From NCBI GenBank assembly GCA_948467675.1, contig CAOKFI010000029.1, positions 1-33,177 of the forward strand: a DNA stretch of 33,177 nt, in the 5' to 3' direction. Positions 23,663 to 32,541 of this stretch are shown here, in pieces. The position numbers and the translations under genes are program-made. Within the stretch, counting starts at the first letter, position 1, and the number at the start of each line of letters is the position of its first letter. Source of the DNA: an uncultured Porphyromonadaceae bacterium (lineage in GTDB: Bacteria > Bacteroidota > Bacteroidia > Bacteroidales > Muribaculaceae). Under the pieces are notes generated by a model. It worked only from the letters and a program-made list of their open reading frames with translations. It did no database searches and was not told the origin of the DNA.

Positions 23663-25831
23663 TTATTGTTTGATCAGGCGTATGTAGTCGATCAGAACCG
23701 GATCATGACTTCCGGCCGGATCATAGTCTATCGTCATGACGTTTTTCCCTTTTATGGGGTGTATGCGAAGCATATTGCTGCGGCCGGTACCGGCCGCAGG
23801 CAGGATCAATGCACCTGCATGACAGCCGTTAAGTGTCAGTGTGAGCATGGGGCATGTATCGGCGGTATCGGACAGTGCTGGACGGTTGGCATAGCATATA
23901 TCCATGAAATAGACGCGTTCTTCCGGTATGTCGACGGCGAATTCCAGTTTTGTATTATTGTGTGCGGTAAGTTCCACGAGCTGTTCTGCGACATTTCTGT
24001 TCCTTATCAGTCCGGTCCCTCCTTTGGCCATGGATTCAGCCTCGATGATGGTCATGGAACTGTCCGGTATATATTCATGCGGACGCATTGAGAAGCCTTC
24101 GGTCGTTTCGTCTTTGACCGGAACTAACGATACAGAGGTATAGTCTGTGGCATTGTACAGCGAATAGCTTCCGGTCTGGATCTGCTCCTCGAATATCCCG
24201 TTGAGATATACATTGTAGGCAAGTCCGGGAGCGAAATCTGTCATAACTGCATTATGAGCGTTGACCCAGATTGTTGTTGGAGTCTGTGGCATGCGGGCCG
24301 GGGTAACCACATTGGTCTCCTGTCCACTCTGCCATCGGTCTGCCATCAGTATCTCTATCGAGTGAGTGCCTTCATTGTCGGCCGGGAAAAATGCCTCAGA
24401 CTGCTCTTTGCCGTCGATGGTGAACTTGCTTATCTCTGTTCCGGTGCCTTTGATGCTGATATTGAGTGTGGATTTGCGGTATCGGAAACCTGTGATACGT
24501 TTTTCATCTGTCAGCATCGGAGGTATGACCGGGGCGAAACTGATTCCGTCGAGGTGCAGCGACATGCCGGCAAATACACGCATTATCATGGCCATGATTC
24601 CTGAGCTGTAAAGCAATAGGTTGCCGGATCCGGTCTGTGAAAACACGGAATATCGGTACATGGCGCCCAATCCGGCTGCTACAGCTTTCATGTTTCCGCT
24701 TTTGGCGGCAGCCAGATTCCACAATGCCTGTACTGGTGTGGATATAATGCTGTCGGACTGCCTGTTGTCATTGTACTTGAGGGGATATTCAGCGGGAGTG
24801 CCGTATTGCGTCACCGGCGTTTTGGAAATGACGGATCGCGACATCTCGTCGTTGGCTGCACCGGACAATATGGCGAGCGATTGTCCGAGGTTGTCGGTGG
24901 CCTGCGATTGTACCGGATAGACTCCGCCGTATAGATATTCGCTGTAATATCCGAGATTCGGTATCCATAGATTGTTGTTCAGCGATGTTTCTATGGTTTT
25001 TGCCATGGAGCTGTATTCCGAGCTGTCATGTCCGAGTATGTCGGCGATTTCACCCATTATTGCGAATGTCCGGGCATACAGAGCGTTGGTGGCAAGACTC
25101 ATGGATTCGTATATGTCGGCAGGCTGCATCCATCCGGGATATATCGTCGGGTATCTTTCCGGGCTGGATACGCTTCCGTGCATCAGCCTGAAATGCGGAT
25201 CCCATAAAACCTGCATGTCATCAGCCAGTGTGTTTTTGGCCGTATGGTATATTTCTTCGAGCCATTGGCGGTCGCCTGTCGCTTTGTATGTCTCGTAAGC
25301 TGCTGTTATCCATATTATCCGGCTGGCATCGATAGGCCATGCCATACCGGAATTGTCGGGCTTGATATGACCGCTGTCTGTCATGGCCCGCAGATATCCG
25401 ATGGCTCTGTCCGGATCTATATACGCGAGTGATAAAGCTGTTGCATACGCAATATCGCTTGCTGCAGTCTTGCCGTAGGTGCTGTCGGGATCTGTCCCGG
25501 TTCCGCCGGACAGATAGGATGCGGCCAGATTGTAGAGCGCGTCAGTCAGGAGACTCCGGGAGGAGAAGCGGGGAAATTTGCTGCCGCTGGACTCCGGTTT
25601 CAGAATAGTAGCCGGTGACTGGCTGTCGTGGTCTGTGATTTCTATCTCAAACGGAGATACCGCACGTGCGGTGCGCATGCCTTCGGCCACACTGTCGGTA
25701 TAGACCGTATAGTCGTCGCATGAGAATATTATGTTTGTCGGTGTATCGGCACTTTTGCAGGCCGATACACCGACAAGTATGAGCAGAGGCAATGCCTTGC
25801 GGCCTGTCGACCGAAGGATGGCTGGCTTCAT
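23663..25831 (-). CDS. Lipoprotein with (alpha/alpha)6 glycosidase-like core and C-terminal CBM-like domain
   Basis: The 722-residue protein has a lipoprotein signal ending LLILVGVSAC (Cys25). Residues about 85-430 are helix-rich and carry features of six-hairpin glycosidases: AWPIDASRIIWITAAYETYKATGDRQWLEE in the second hairpin (quoted in parts: AWPIDASRIIW and TGDRQWLEE), YPGWMQPADIYESMSLATNALY, and LYGGVYPVQSQATDNLGQSL. Residues about 435-590 look like beta-sandwich modules, and about 598-720 (IIEAESMAKGGTG, ending PVLIDYIRLIK) match CBM6/35-like jelly rolls. The likely role is hydrolysis of an alpha-glycoside outside the cell, but no GH family can be named; candidate acids are D at the PID and PAD blocks. 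It follows the C1B peptidase gene by seven bases. A non-catalytic sugar-binding role is the main alternative. Confidence 0.6.
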   Translation of the reverse strand: MKPAILRSTGRKALPLLILVGVSACKSADTPTNIIFSCDDYTVYTDSVAEGMRTARAVSPFEIEITDHDSQSPATILKPESSGSKFPRFSSRSLLTDALYNLAASYLSGGTGTDPDSTYGKTAASDIAYATALSLAYIDPDRAIGYLRAMTDSGHIKPDNSGMAWPIDASRIIWITAAYETYKATGDRQWLEEIYHTAKNTLADDMQVLWDPHFRLMHGSVSSPERYPTIYPGWMQPADIYESMSLATNALYARTFAIMGEIADILGHDSSEYSSMAKTIETSLNNNLWIPNLGYYSEYLYGGVYPVQSQATDNLGQSLAILSGAANDEMSRSVISKTPVTQYGTPAEYPLKYNDNRQSDSIISTPVQALWNLAAAKSGNMKAVAAGLGAMYRYSVFSQTGSGNLLLYSSGIMAMIMRVFAGMSLHLDGISFAPVIPPMLTDEKRITGFRYRKSTLNISIKGTGTEISKFTIDGKEQSEAFFPADNEGTHSIEILMADRWQSGQETNVVTPARMPQTPTTIWVNAHNAVMTDFAPGLAYNVYLNGIFEEQIQTGSYSLYNATDYTSVSLVPVKDETTEGFSMRPHEYIPDSSMTIIEAESMAKGGTGLIRNRNVAEQLVELTAHNNTKLEFAVDIPEERVYFMDICYANRPALSDTADTCPMLTLTLNGCHAGALILPAAGTGRSNMLRIHPIKGKNVMTIDYDPAGSHDPVLIDYIRLIKQ

Positions 25832-25838
25832 TGCGTGA

Positions 25839-27035
25839 TCAGATATTCATTTTCTTGGCAATCCCTTTGGGTATGGCATTGCGGTTGACCAGTATACTCA
25901 TGGTCTTGGCCAGGAAATACGGTTCCGACACGTAGAAGTAGCCGTTGTACACCTGATTGGTGTCCCAGGAGTTTTTCACCTTGTAGTATCTGTTGCCTTC
26001 CTGGTCTGTGGCGCGGCCTACAATGACCATGCCGTGGTCATCGGTAGTTTCCATGCGGTCGAACATCTGCTGACGCGATTCCTGAGTGATTTTCTGTTCG
26101 GCCACGGGCCCTTTTATGTCGTACTGTTCGTCTTCGCGGTCTTTGTCGGAGAGCTGTACCCAGCGCGACAGCTCGGTTCCTTCCATGTCTTTTTCCGATT
26201 TCAGTTCAGGCATTACGGCATAGCCCTTGCGCCATTTGAAACCTTTTTCGCTGACATCGGCCGCCCATACTACTGAATAACCGTTGTCGATGGCGTTGTC
26301 TACTATGGCTTTCAGTTCGTCGAGAGGTACATTGTTGTATTGTCCCCAGAGCCAGTTGTCGGCAAGCTCGAGCCCGAATGCGGTGTAGAACGGCTGATGG
26401 GTGAATGATGTGACAGGAATGTAGTCGTTCATCTTCAGACCGAGTGATTCTGCATAGCTTTTCGGGGTGTATGATTTGCCGTTGACAGTAAACTGTTCGG
26501 GTACTTTGCCGAGATATGCGTCGAGTATGCCGTTGAGGCCTTCCTCCCATGCTGTCGACACCTTTTTGTTGCTGACTACAGCTTTCATGTAGCCGCTTAT
26601 CACTCCGTCAAGCTCCGAGTGGTCGTGTTTAGGCTCCCCGTAGTTCAGACCGGTATATGCATCTTCAGGCACGGCTCCATAGCGTTCCCATACGTATGGT
26701 ACATCGAGTATGCTGCCGCCTGCGGCAAGGTTGCCGTGCCCCTGCATGCGCAAATATTTGCGTGCCTTGTCGAGATAGCAGTAGCGGACTGTAAACATCT
26801 CGCTCAGGTCGAGAGAGTCACCGCCGTTGCGCATGATCTCGTCCTCGAAATACGACGTGCCGGCGAAACACCAGCATGTTCCCGACTTGTTCTGATCCTT
26901 GACCGATGTGGTCGGCACGAGTTTGATGTCGGTAAATTTGAATCCGGTGCTGTCTGGATCCACTACCTTGTCGTCGGCTGCTGCCGACATGCATATAGCG
27001 GCAGATATTGCCAGTATGGAAAGTTTCTTGTTCAT
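25839..27035 (-). CDS. Exported C1B (bleomycin hydrolase-like) cysteine peptidase
   Basis: The 398-residue protein has a signal peptide (MNKKLSILAISAAICMSAAA) and a papain-type C1B catalytic set: Gln48 and Cys54 in DQNKSGTCWCFA, His334 in TDDHGMVIVG and Asn355 in VKNSWD. The family includes PepC and bleomycin hydrolase, which act as aminopeptidases in a hexameric ring. Unlike cytosolic PepC (about 450 residues), this one is exported and somewhat shorter, a type common in Bacteroidales and likely to work on peptides in the periplasm. The C-terminus ends AKKMNI. It starts 64 bases downstream of the guaA stop, beyond the guaA terminator, so it should have its own promoter, but I find no exact TAnnTTTG there. 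Confidence 0.92.
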   Translation of the reverse strand: MNKKLSILAISAAICMSAAADDKVVDPDSTGFKFTDIKLVPTTSVKDQNKSGTCWCFAGTSYFEDEIMRNGGDSLDLSEMFTVRYCYLDKARKYLRMQGHGNLAAGGSILDVPYVWERYGAVPEDAYTGLNYGEPKHDHSELDGVISGYMKAVVSNKKVSTAWEEGLNGILDAYLGKVPEQFTVNGKSYTPKSYAESLGLKMNDYIPVTSFTHQPFYTAFGLELADNWLWGQYNNVPLDELKAIVDNAIDNGYSVVWAADVSEKGFKWRKGYAVMPELKSEKDMEGTELSRWVQLSDKDREDEQYDIKGPVAEQKITQESRQQMFDRMETTDDHGMVIVGRATDQEGNRYYKVKNSWDTNQVYNGYFYVSEPYFLAKTMSILVNRNAIPKGIAKKMNI

Positions 27036-27060
27036 ATCAGATCGTTTGGTTGTGTTGAAA

Positions 27061-27091
27061 TAAAAAGCAGGGGCGGGTACTCCCGCCCCTG
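27061..27091 (-). terminator. guaA terminator
   Basis: CAGGGGCGGG (27068-27077) and CCCGCCCCTG (27082-27091) form a perfect 10-bp stem with a TACT loop. On the minus strand it is followed by CTTTTTATTT, a classic U-run, nine bases after the guaA stop codon. Confidence 0.88.
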
Positions 27092-27099
27092 TATGATGG

Positions 27100-28623
27100 T
27101 TATTCCCACTCGATGGTCGACGGCGGTTTCGACGAGATGTCGTAGGTCACACGGTTCACACCGCGTACCTTGTTGATGATCTCGTTGCTTACCTTGCCGA
27201 GGAATTCGTAGGGGAGGTGGGCCCAGTCGGCTGTCATGGCATCGGTGCTGGTCACGGCGCGGAGTGCTACAGCACGTTCGTAAGTACGCTCGTCGCCCAT
27301 CACACCTACACTCTGTACCGGGAGCAGAATCACACCTGCCTGCCATACTTTGTCGTACAGACCGGCATCGCGCAGACCCTGTATGAATATGTGGTCGGCT
27401 TCCTGCAGTACCGCTACTTTTTCGGGTGTTATGTCGCCGAGTATTCGTACCGCCAGACCGGGACCGGGGAACGGATGGCGTTTGATCAGATGCTCCGGCA
27501 TGCCGAGTTCGCGTCCAACGGCGCGGACTTCGTCTTTGAAGAGCAGACGGAGCGGTTCGCAGAGTTTGAGATTCATCTTTTCCGGCAGACCGCCTACGTT
27601 GTGATGGCTCTTGATGGTAGTACCGGTTATGGACAGTGACTCTATGCAGTCAGGGTAGATGGTACCCTGGGCAAGCCATTTCACATCCTGTATTTTGTGG
27701 GCTTCCTCATCGAACACGTCGATGAAGCCTTTGCCTATGATTTTGCGTTTGCGTTCAGGATCGGTGACTCCGGCGAGCTCAGAGAAGAATTTGGCCGATG
27801 CGTCGACGCCGATCACGTTCAGGCCGAGGCATTCGTAATCGTGGAGCACATTGCGGAACTCATCCTTGCGGAGCATGCCGTGGTCTACGAATATACATGT
27901 CAGATTCTTGCCGATGGCTTTGTTGAGCAACACAGCCGCTACCGATGAATCGACACCGCCGCTGAGGCCGAGCACGACCTTGTCGTTGCCGAGCTGTTCG
28001 CGCAGCGATGCCACTGTTGTCTCGATAAACGATGCGGCGCTCCAGTCCTGGCGGCTGCCGCATATTCCCACTACGAAATTGCTGAGCACCTGCATGCCGC
28101 ACTCGCTGTGGAATACTTCGGGATGGAACTGTACGCCCCAGAGCTGTTCGCCTTCGGCCTGATATGCGGCTACCGGCACCTCATTGGTCGAGGCTATATG
28201 GTGGAATCCCTCAGGCAGAGCCGTGATGGTGTCGCCGTGGCTCATCCACACCTGACTGCCTACGGGCACATTGTGAAGCAACGGGTTGTTTTCCTCTACG
28301 GTTGTGAGATGGGCGCGGCCGTATTCGCGTGACGGAGCTCCCTCTACCTTGCCGCCGTTTTCGTATGCCATCATCTGCGCTCCGTAGCATATACCCAATA
28401 TGGGAAGTTTGCCGCGAAGGGTATTGATGTCCATTTTGAATGCCTTGTCGTCATAGACCGAAAACGGGCTGCCGGAAAGGATCACTCCGATCACCGACTC
28501 GTCGCCGTAGGGGAATTTGTTGTAGGGGACTATCTCGCAGTAAGTGTTGAGTTCGCGGACACGTCGGCCTATAAGCTGGGTGGTCTGCGACCCGAAGTCA
28601 AGGATAATGATTTTCTCTTGCAT
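27100..28623 (-). CDS. guaA: GMP synthase (glutamine-hydrolysing)
   Basis: The 507-residue enzyme converts XMP to GMP with ATP and glutamine, the last step of guanine nucleotide synthesis. The class I glutamine amidotransferase domain (1-190) has GICYG with the nucleophile Cys79 and GVQFHPEV with His167 and Glu169. The ATP-pyrophosphatase domain starts near 195 with the P-loop SGGVDS (221-226). The C-terminal dimerisation domain ends in KPPSTIEWE, as is standard. ATG 28623 ([13 protein letters not shown]) is chosen over an in-frame ATG eight codons earlier, because the family starts here. It has its own promoter at 28645-28676 and a terminator downstream, so it is monocistronic. Confidence 0.98.
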   Translation of the reverse strand: MQEKIIILDFGSQTTQLIGRRVRELNTYCEIVPYNKFPYGDESVIGVILSGSPFSVYDDKAFKMDINTLRGKLPILGICYGAQMMAYENGGKVEGAPSREYGRAHLTTVEENNPLLHNVPVGSQVWMSHGDTITALPEGFHHIASTNEVPVAAYQAEGEQLWGVQFHPEVFHSECGMQVLSNFVVGICGSRQDWSAASFIETTVASLREQLGNDKVVLGLSGGVDSSVAAVLLNKAIGKNLTCIFVDHGMLRKDEFRNVLHDYECLGLNVIGVDASAKFFSELAGVTDPERKRKIIGKGFIDVFDEEAHKIQDVKWLAQGTIYPDCIESLSITGTTIKSHHNVGGLPEKMNLKLCEPLRLLFKDEVRAVGRELGMPEHLIKRHPFPGPGLAVRILGDITPEKVAVLQEADHIFIQGLRDAGLYDKVWQAGVILLPVQSVGVMGDERTYERAVALRAVTSTDAMTADWAHLPYEFLGKVSNEIINKVRGVNRVTYDISSKPPSTIEWE

Positions 28624-28644
28624 CTGTGGATGATTAATTTGATG

Positions 28645-28676
28645 CAAAGATAGTAAATCTTTATTTGAGAGCCAAG
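28645..28676 (-). promoter_or_regulatory. guaA promoter
   Basis: On the minus strand CTTG (28673-28676) is followed after 20 bases by TATCTTTG (28645-28652). This is a near-perfect Bacteroidetes promoter with a leader of about 20 bases to the ATG at 28623. It is divergent from the trpB promoter, with the -33 elements about 35 bases apart. Confidence 0.6.
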
Positions 28677-28710
28677 ACGGACATTATATCTGTAGATTGT
28701 GGCTGATTTA

Positions 28711-28740
28711 TTGCAGAGTGTAGAAAAATTCGTATATTTG
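28711..28740 (+). promoter_or_regulatory. trpB2 promoter
   Basis: TTG at 28711-28713, 19 bases, then TATATTTG at 28733-28740. The leader before the ATG at 28815 is about 65 bases and contains the hairpin at 28760-28793. Confidence 0.6.
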
Positions 28741-28759
28741 GTGGCGATTTGTTAACTAT

Positions 28760-28793
28760 CCGATACTATTTCTTTCATGAATGAAATAATCGG
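28760..28793 (+). promoter_or_regulatory. Hairpin in the trpB2 leader
   Basis: CCGAT (28760-28764) pairs with ATCGG (28789-28793), and an inner ATTTC-T-TTC pairs with GAA-T-GAAAT around a two-base centre, with small bulges. It is A/T-rich without a trailing T-run, so it is not a terminator. It could be a protein-binding site or an mRNA structure; no Trp-rich leader peptide was found with it. Confidence 0.25.
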
Positions 28794-28814
28794 TTTAATA
28801 TTTGGACAACTATT

Positions 28815-30173
28815 ATGTCAAAAGAAAGTACGAAACGGTTTTTCTTACCGGAAGACGAGATACCGGAGCAGTGGTATAACATTCAGGCTGAGATGCCTAA
28901 CAAGCCTATGCCGCCATTGCATCCTGCTACACGACAGCCGTTGACAGCTGAGGATATGTATCCTATATTTGCCGAGGAACTGTGCCGTCAGGAACTGAAT
29001 CAGACCGACGCCTGGATCGATATTCCCGATGAAGTGCGCGAGATGTATAAATACTACCGCAGCACACCGCTCGTGCGTGCTTATGCCCTTGAGAAAGCAC
29101 TTGGCACACCTGCTCATATATATTTCAAGAACGAGAGCGTAAGCCCGATGGGATCGCATAAACTGAATTCGGCGATACCGCAGGCATATTATTGCAAGAA
29201 GGAGGGTATAACCAATGTCACGACCGAGACCGGAGCCGGACAGTGGGGTGCGTCATTGGCTTATGCCGCACAGATGTTCGGACTCGATGCGGCCGTATAT
29301 CAGGTCAAGATAAGCTATGAGCAGAAACCTTACCGGAAGAGCATAATGCAGACATTCGGGGCGCAGGTCACTCCGTCGCCGTCTATGTCGACGCGTGCGG
29401 GAAAAGATATACTTACACGGACTCCCAACCACCAGGGCTCTCTCGGCACAGCGATATCCGAAGCCGTCGAGCTGGCTCAGACCACACCGAACTGCAAATA
29501 TACTCTCGGTTCGGTATTGAGCCATGTCACACTCCATCAGACCATAATCGGGCTGGAGGCGGAGAAGCAGATGGCGATGGCCGGTGAATATCCCGATATC
29601 GTGATAGCATGTTTTGGCGGAGGATCTAATTTCGGCGGCATAGCGTTCCCGTTCATGCGCCATAATTTCACAGGAGAGCGCAATACGCGGTTTATAGCGG
29701 CCGAACCGGCATCATGCCCGAAGCTCACTCGTGGCCGGTTCCGTTATGATTTCGGCGATGAAGCCGGATATACACCCTTGTTGCCGATGTTTACTCTCGG
29801 TCATAACTTCCAGCCGGCCAACATACATGCCGGCGGACTCCGTTATCATGGAGCGGGTGTGATAGTGTCGCAGTTGCTCAAGGACGGACTGATGGAAGCT
29901 GTCGACATAGAGCAGCTCGAATCATTTGAGGCCGGTACGCTGTTTGCACGCACCGAAGGTATTATACCTGCTCCTGAGTCGTGCCATGCCATTGCCGCCG
30001 CAGTCCGCGAGGCCGACAAGTGCAAAGAGACCGGCGAGGAAAAAGTCATCCTGTTCAATCTTTCCGGTCACGGCCTCATAGATATGGGCAGCTATGACAA
30101 GTATTTTGCCGGCGATCTTCAGAACTATTCGCTATCCGATGCTGATATTGAAAAGAATATCGATGGGCTATGA
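28815..30173 (+). CDS. trpB: Tryptophan synthase beta chain, TrpB2 type
   Basis: The 452-residue PLP enzyme condenses indole with serine to form tryptophan. The PLP-binding lysine is K116 in SPMGSHKLNSA; ETGAGQWG (138-145) has Trp where the usual TrpB1 has His, which marks the TrpB2 subgroup; CFGGGSNFGG (267-275) binds the PLP phosphate. The N-terminal extension (about 1-75, FFLPEDEIPEQWYNI) is also a TrpB2 trait; TrpB1 is about 400 residues. There is no trpA or other trp gene nearby, which agrees with TrpB2 enzymes working without TrpA, perhaps in indole salvage. It has its own promoter and terminator and stands alone. Confidence 0.95.
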   Translation: MSKESTKRFFLPEDEIPEQWYNIQAEMPNKPMPPLHPATRQPLTAEDMYPIFAEELCRQELNQTDAWIDIPDEVREMYKYYRSTPLVRAYALEKALGTPAHIYFKNESVSPMGSHKLNSAIPQAYYCKKEGITNVTTETGAGQWGASLAYAAQMFGLDAAVYQVKISYEQKPYRKSIMQTFGAQVTPSPSMSTRAGKDILTRTPNHQGSLGTAISEAVELAQTTPNCKYTLGSVLSHVTLHQTIIGLEAEKQMAMAGEYPDIVIACFGGGSNFGGIAFPFMRHNFTGERNTRFIAAEPASCPKLTRGRFRYDFGDEAGYTPLLPMFTLGHNFQPANIHAGGLRYHGAGVIVSQLLKDGLMEAVDIEQLESFEAGTLFARTEGIIPAPESCHAIAAAVREADKCKETGEEKVILFNLSGHGLIDMGSYDKYFAGDLQNYSLSDADIEKNIDGL

Positions 30174-30211
30174 CAAGAACAATAGCACATTGTATATCTA
30201 TTGATTGATTT

Positions 30212-30255
30212 GGCACCCCCGCGGCCCGGACAGGTATCGCGGGGGTGTCTTTTAT
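30212..30255 (+). terminator. trpB2 terminator
   Basis: CACCCCCGCG (30214-30223) pairs with CGCGGGGGTG (30238-30247), extendable by G-T and G-C pairs at the base, around a 14-base loop and followed by TCTTTTATC. It lies about 40 bases after the trpB stop. Confidence 0.85.
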
Positions 30256-30319
30256 CATGCTTTGGTGGATAGGAAAGGGCAATAGATATAATAATATGGT
30301 GTAAATTAAGAATTATGAT

Positions 30320-30327
30320 TAAATTTG
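30320..30327 (+). promoter_or_regulatory. -7 box for glycyl-tRNA synthetase gene
   Basis: TAAATTTG matches TAnnTTTG 33 bases before the ATG at 30361. The -33 region is weak (TATGGTG around 30294-30300). An in-frame ATG-like extension of the gene would start inside this box, so the shorter start is preferred. Confidence 0.45.
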
Positions 30328-30360
30328 CACCTCAAATCAACATATTCCATATTTAGTGTT

Positions 30361-31902
30361 ATGGCACAACAAGAAGACGTTTTCAAGAAAATAGTTTCAC
30401 ATGCCAAGGAATACGGATTCGTATTCCAGTCAAGCGAGATATACGACGGACTCTCAGCCGTGTACGACTACGGTCAGAACGGCGTTGAGTTGAAAAACAA
30501 TATAAAGCGTTACTGGTGGGACGCTATGACCTTGCTTCATGAGAATATCGTGGGCATAGATTCTGCCATATTCATGCACCCTACGATCTGGAAGGCTTCG
30601 GGACATGTCGATGCGTTCAACGATCCGTTGATCGATAACCGCGACAGCAAGAAACGTTATCGTGCCGATGTCCTCATTGAAGAGGAAATCGCCAAAATGG
30701 ACGACAAGATCGAGAAAGAGGTGGCAAAAGCAGCCAAACGTTTTGGCGACAGTTTCGATGAGGCTCTGTTCCGTCAGACAAATCCGCGTGTCCTCGAGCA
30801 CAAGGAGAAACGCGACGCACTCCATGAACGTTTCGCCCAGGCTATGAACGACAGCAACCTCGACGAACTCCGTCAGATCATACTCGACTGCGGTATCGTA
30901 TGTCCCATAAGCGGCACCAAGAACTGGACAGAGGTACGCCAGTTCAATCTTATGTTCCGCACAGAGATGGGTAGCACGGCCGATGGCGCCATGACTGTAT
31001 ATCTCCGTCCCGAGACAGCCCAGGGCATATTCGTAAACTTCCTGAACGTACAGAAGACCGGCCGTATGCGCATACCGTTCGGCATAGCACAGATCGGCAA
31101 GGCGTTCCGTAATGAGATCGTAGCTCGTCAGTTCATATTCCGTATGCGTGAGTTCGAGCAGATGGAGATGCAGTTCTTCGTTCGTCCCGGACAAGAGCTC
31201 GAATGGTTCAAGAAATGGAAAGAGACTCGTCTGCGCTGGCACAAGGCTCTCGGTCTCGGCGATGAGAAATACCGTTACCACGATCATGAGAAGCTGGCTC
31301 ATTACGCCAATGCCGCTACCGATATCGAATTTCAGATGCCGTTCGGATTCAAGGAAGTCGAGGGTATACACTCACGTACCAACTTCGACCTCTCGCAGCA
31401 TGAGAAATTCTCGGGCAAGAAGATCCAGTATTTCGATCCGGAACTAAACGAAAGCTATACTCCGTATGTTATAGAGACATCGATCGGTGTTGACCGTATG
31501 TTCCTCTCGGTGCTCTGCTCGAGCTACGAGGAGCAGGAGCTTGAAGGCGGCGACAAGCGTGTCGTGTTGCATCTGCCGGCTCCGTTGGCTCCGGTCAAGT
31601 GTGCCGTAATGCCGCTCGTGCGCAAGGACGGTCTGCCTGAAAAGGCTCGCGAGATAGTCAATGAACTGAAGTTCGACTTCTCGACTCATTATGAGGAGAA
31701 GGACTCTATCGGTAAGCGCTACCGCCGTCAGGACGCGATCGGAACACCGTTCTGTATCACGGTCGACCATCAGACGCTGGAAGACAATACCGTGACTTTG
31801 CGTGAGCGTGACTCGATGGAGCAGACCCGTGTCAGTGTGGCGGATCTCCACCGTCTTATCCACGACCGTGTGAGTCTGACATCGCTTCTGCGTAAGATTT
31901 GA
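30361..31902 (+). CDS. glyS: Glycyl-tRNA synthetase, single-chain (alpha2) type
   Basis: The 513-residue class II aminoacyl-tRNA synthetase charges tRNA-Gly. It is the homodimeric form found in Bacteroidetes, archaea and eukaryotes, not the two-gene alpha2beta2 form. The N-terminal DVFKKIVSHAKEYGFVFQSSEIYDG and the block YDYGQNGVELKNNIK (motif 1 area) are typical; motif 2 is FRNEIVARQFIFRMREFEQMEM and motif 3 is ETSIGVDRMFLSVL (both quoted in short form: FRNEIVARQF, SIGVDRMF). The anticodon-binding domain occupies about 405-513. ATG 30361 (MAQQEDVFKK) is chosen since a longer frame would begin within the promoter. The lemA gene follows 23 bases later. Confidence 0.96.
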   Translation: MAQQEDVFKKIVSHAKEYGFVFQSSEIYDGLSAVYDYGQNGVELKNNIKRYWWDAMTLLHENIVGIDSAIFMHPTIWKASGHVDAFNDPLIDNRDSKKRYRADVLIEEEIAKMDDKIEKEVAKAAKRFGDSFDEALFRQTNPRVLEHKEKRDALHERFAQAMNDSNLDELRQIILDCGIVCPISGTKNWTEVRQFNLMFRTEMGSTADGAMTVYLRPETAQGIFVNFLNVQKTGRMRIPFGIAQIGKAFRNEIVARQFIFRMREFEQMEMQFFVRPGQELEWFKKWKETRLRWHKALGLGDEKYRYHDHEKLAHYANAATDIEFQMPFGFKEVEGIHSRTNFDLSQHEKFSGKKIQYFDPELNESYTPYVIETSIGVDRMFLSVLCSSYEEQELEGGDKRVVLHLPAPLAPVKCAVMPLVRKDGLPEKAREIVNELKFDFSTHYEEKDSIGKRYRRQDAIGTPFCITVDHQTLEDNTVTLRERDSMEQTRVSVADLHRLIHDRVSLTSLLRKI

Positions 31903-31925
31903 AATCAGAATAAAACAGAGTAATA

Positions 31926-32537
31926 ATGAAAAAAGCAATAATCTGGGGCATCATTATCGTAGGACTGCTGATTCTATGCGGCAGTGGATGCAGCCAATAC
32001 AACGGAATGGTCGAGAGCGAGCAGAATGTGGATCAGGCGTGGGCTCAGGTCCAGAATGTCTATCAGCGCCGGGCCGATCTCATTCCCAATCTGGTGGCTA
32101 CGGTAAAAGGCTATGCCACTCACGAGAGCGAGACTCTCGAAGCGGTGACCAACGCACGCGCAGGACTTTCTGCTGCTAAAAATGTCGCCGATTCTCTGAC
32201 TCAGCAGGCTGTGCCCGGCAGTGAAGCCGCCATGCAGCAGTTCGAGCAGGCTCAGCGTCAGCTCAACAGTGCGCTCAATGTCTATGTCAATGCTGTACGT
32301 GAGGCCTATCCGGATCTGAAAGCAAACGAGAACTTTCTCAATCTTCAGACTCAGCTCGAAGGCACCGAAAACCGCATCTCGACCGAACGTGAGCGTTACA
32401 CACAGGCCGTAAAGGACTACAATGTAAGAATACGCCGTTTCCCTGCCAATATATTTGCAGGGATGTTCGGATTCGAGAAGAAACCGCAGTTCCAGGCTGA
32501 TGCGGATGCTCAGCATGCCCCGAAAGTAGAATTTTAA
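31926..32537 (+). CDS. LemA-family protein
   Basis: The 203-residue protein has one N-terminal hydrophobic segment (about 4-21) followed by GSGCSQYN, so it is either a signal-anchored or a lipidated protein (Cys22). The long helical LemA domain shows the family blocks NGMVESEQNVDQAWAQVQN in part (QNVDQAWAQV), YQRRADLIPNLVATVKGYA, and LQTQLEGTENRISTERERY, the last being the family signature. LemA proteins are helical bundles facing the periplasm, of unclear role, sometimes linked to stress or two-component signalling. It lies between glyS and an FKBP gene, four bases before the latter, so they are probably co-transcribed. Confidence 0.93.
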   Translation: MKKAIIWGIIIVGLLILCGSGCSQYNGMVESEQNVDQAWAQVQNVYQRRADLIPNLVATVKGYATHESETLEAVTNARAGLSAAKNVADSLTQQAVPGSEAAMQQFEQAQRQLNSALNVYVNAVREAYPDLKANENFLNLQTQLEGTENRISTERERYTQAVKDYNVRIRRFPANIFAGMFGFEKKPQFQADADAQHAPKVEF

Positions 32538-32541
32538 GCTG

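Noticed and set aside
28741..28814. Tryptophan leader-peptide attenuator before trpB2
   Set aside because: No short frame with consecutive Trp codons and no terminator-like stem with a T-run is present in the leader.
30454..31371. 305-codon open frame antisense to glycyl-tRNA synthetase
   Set aside because: It is fully covered by the conserved synthetase gene and shows no start context or domain.
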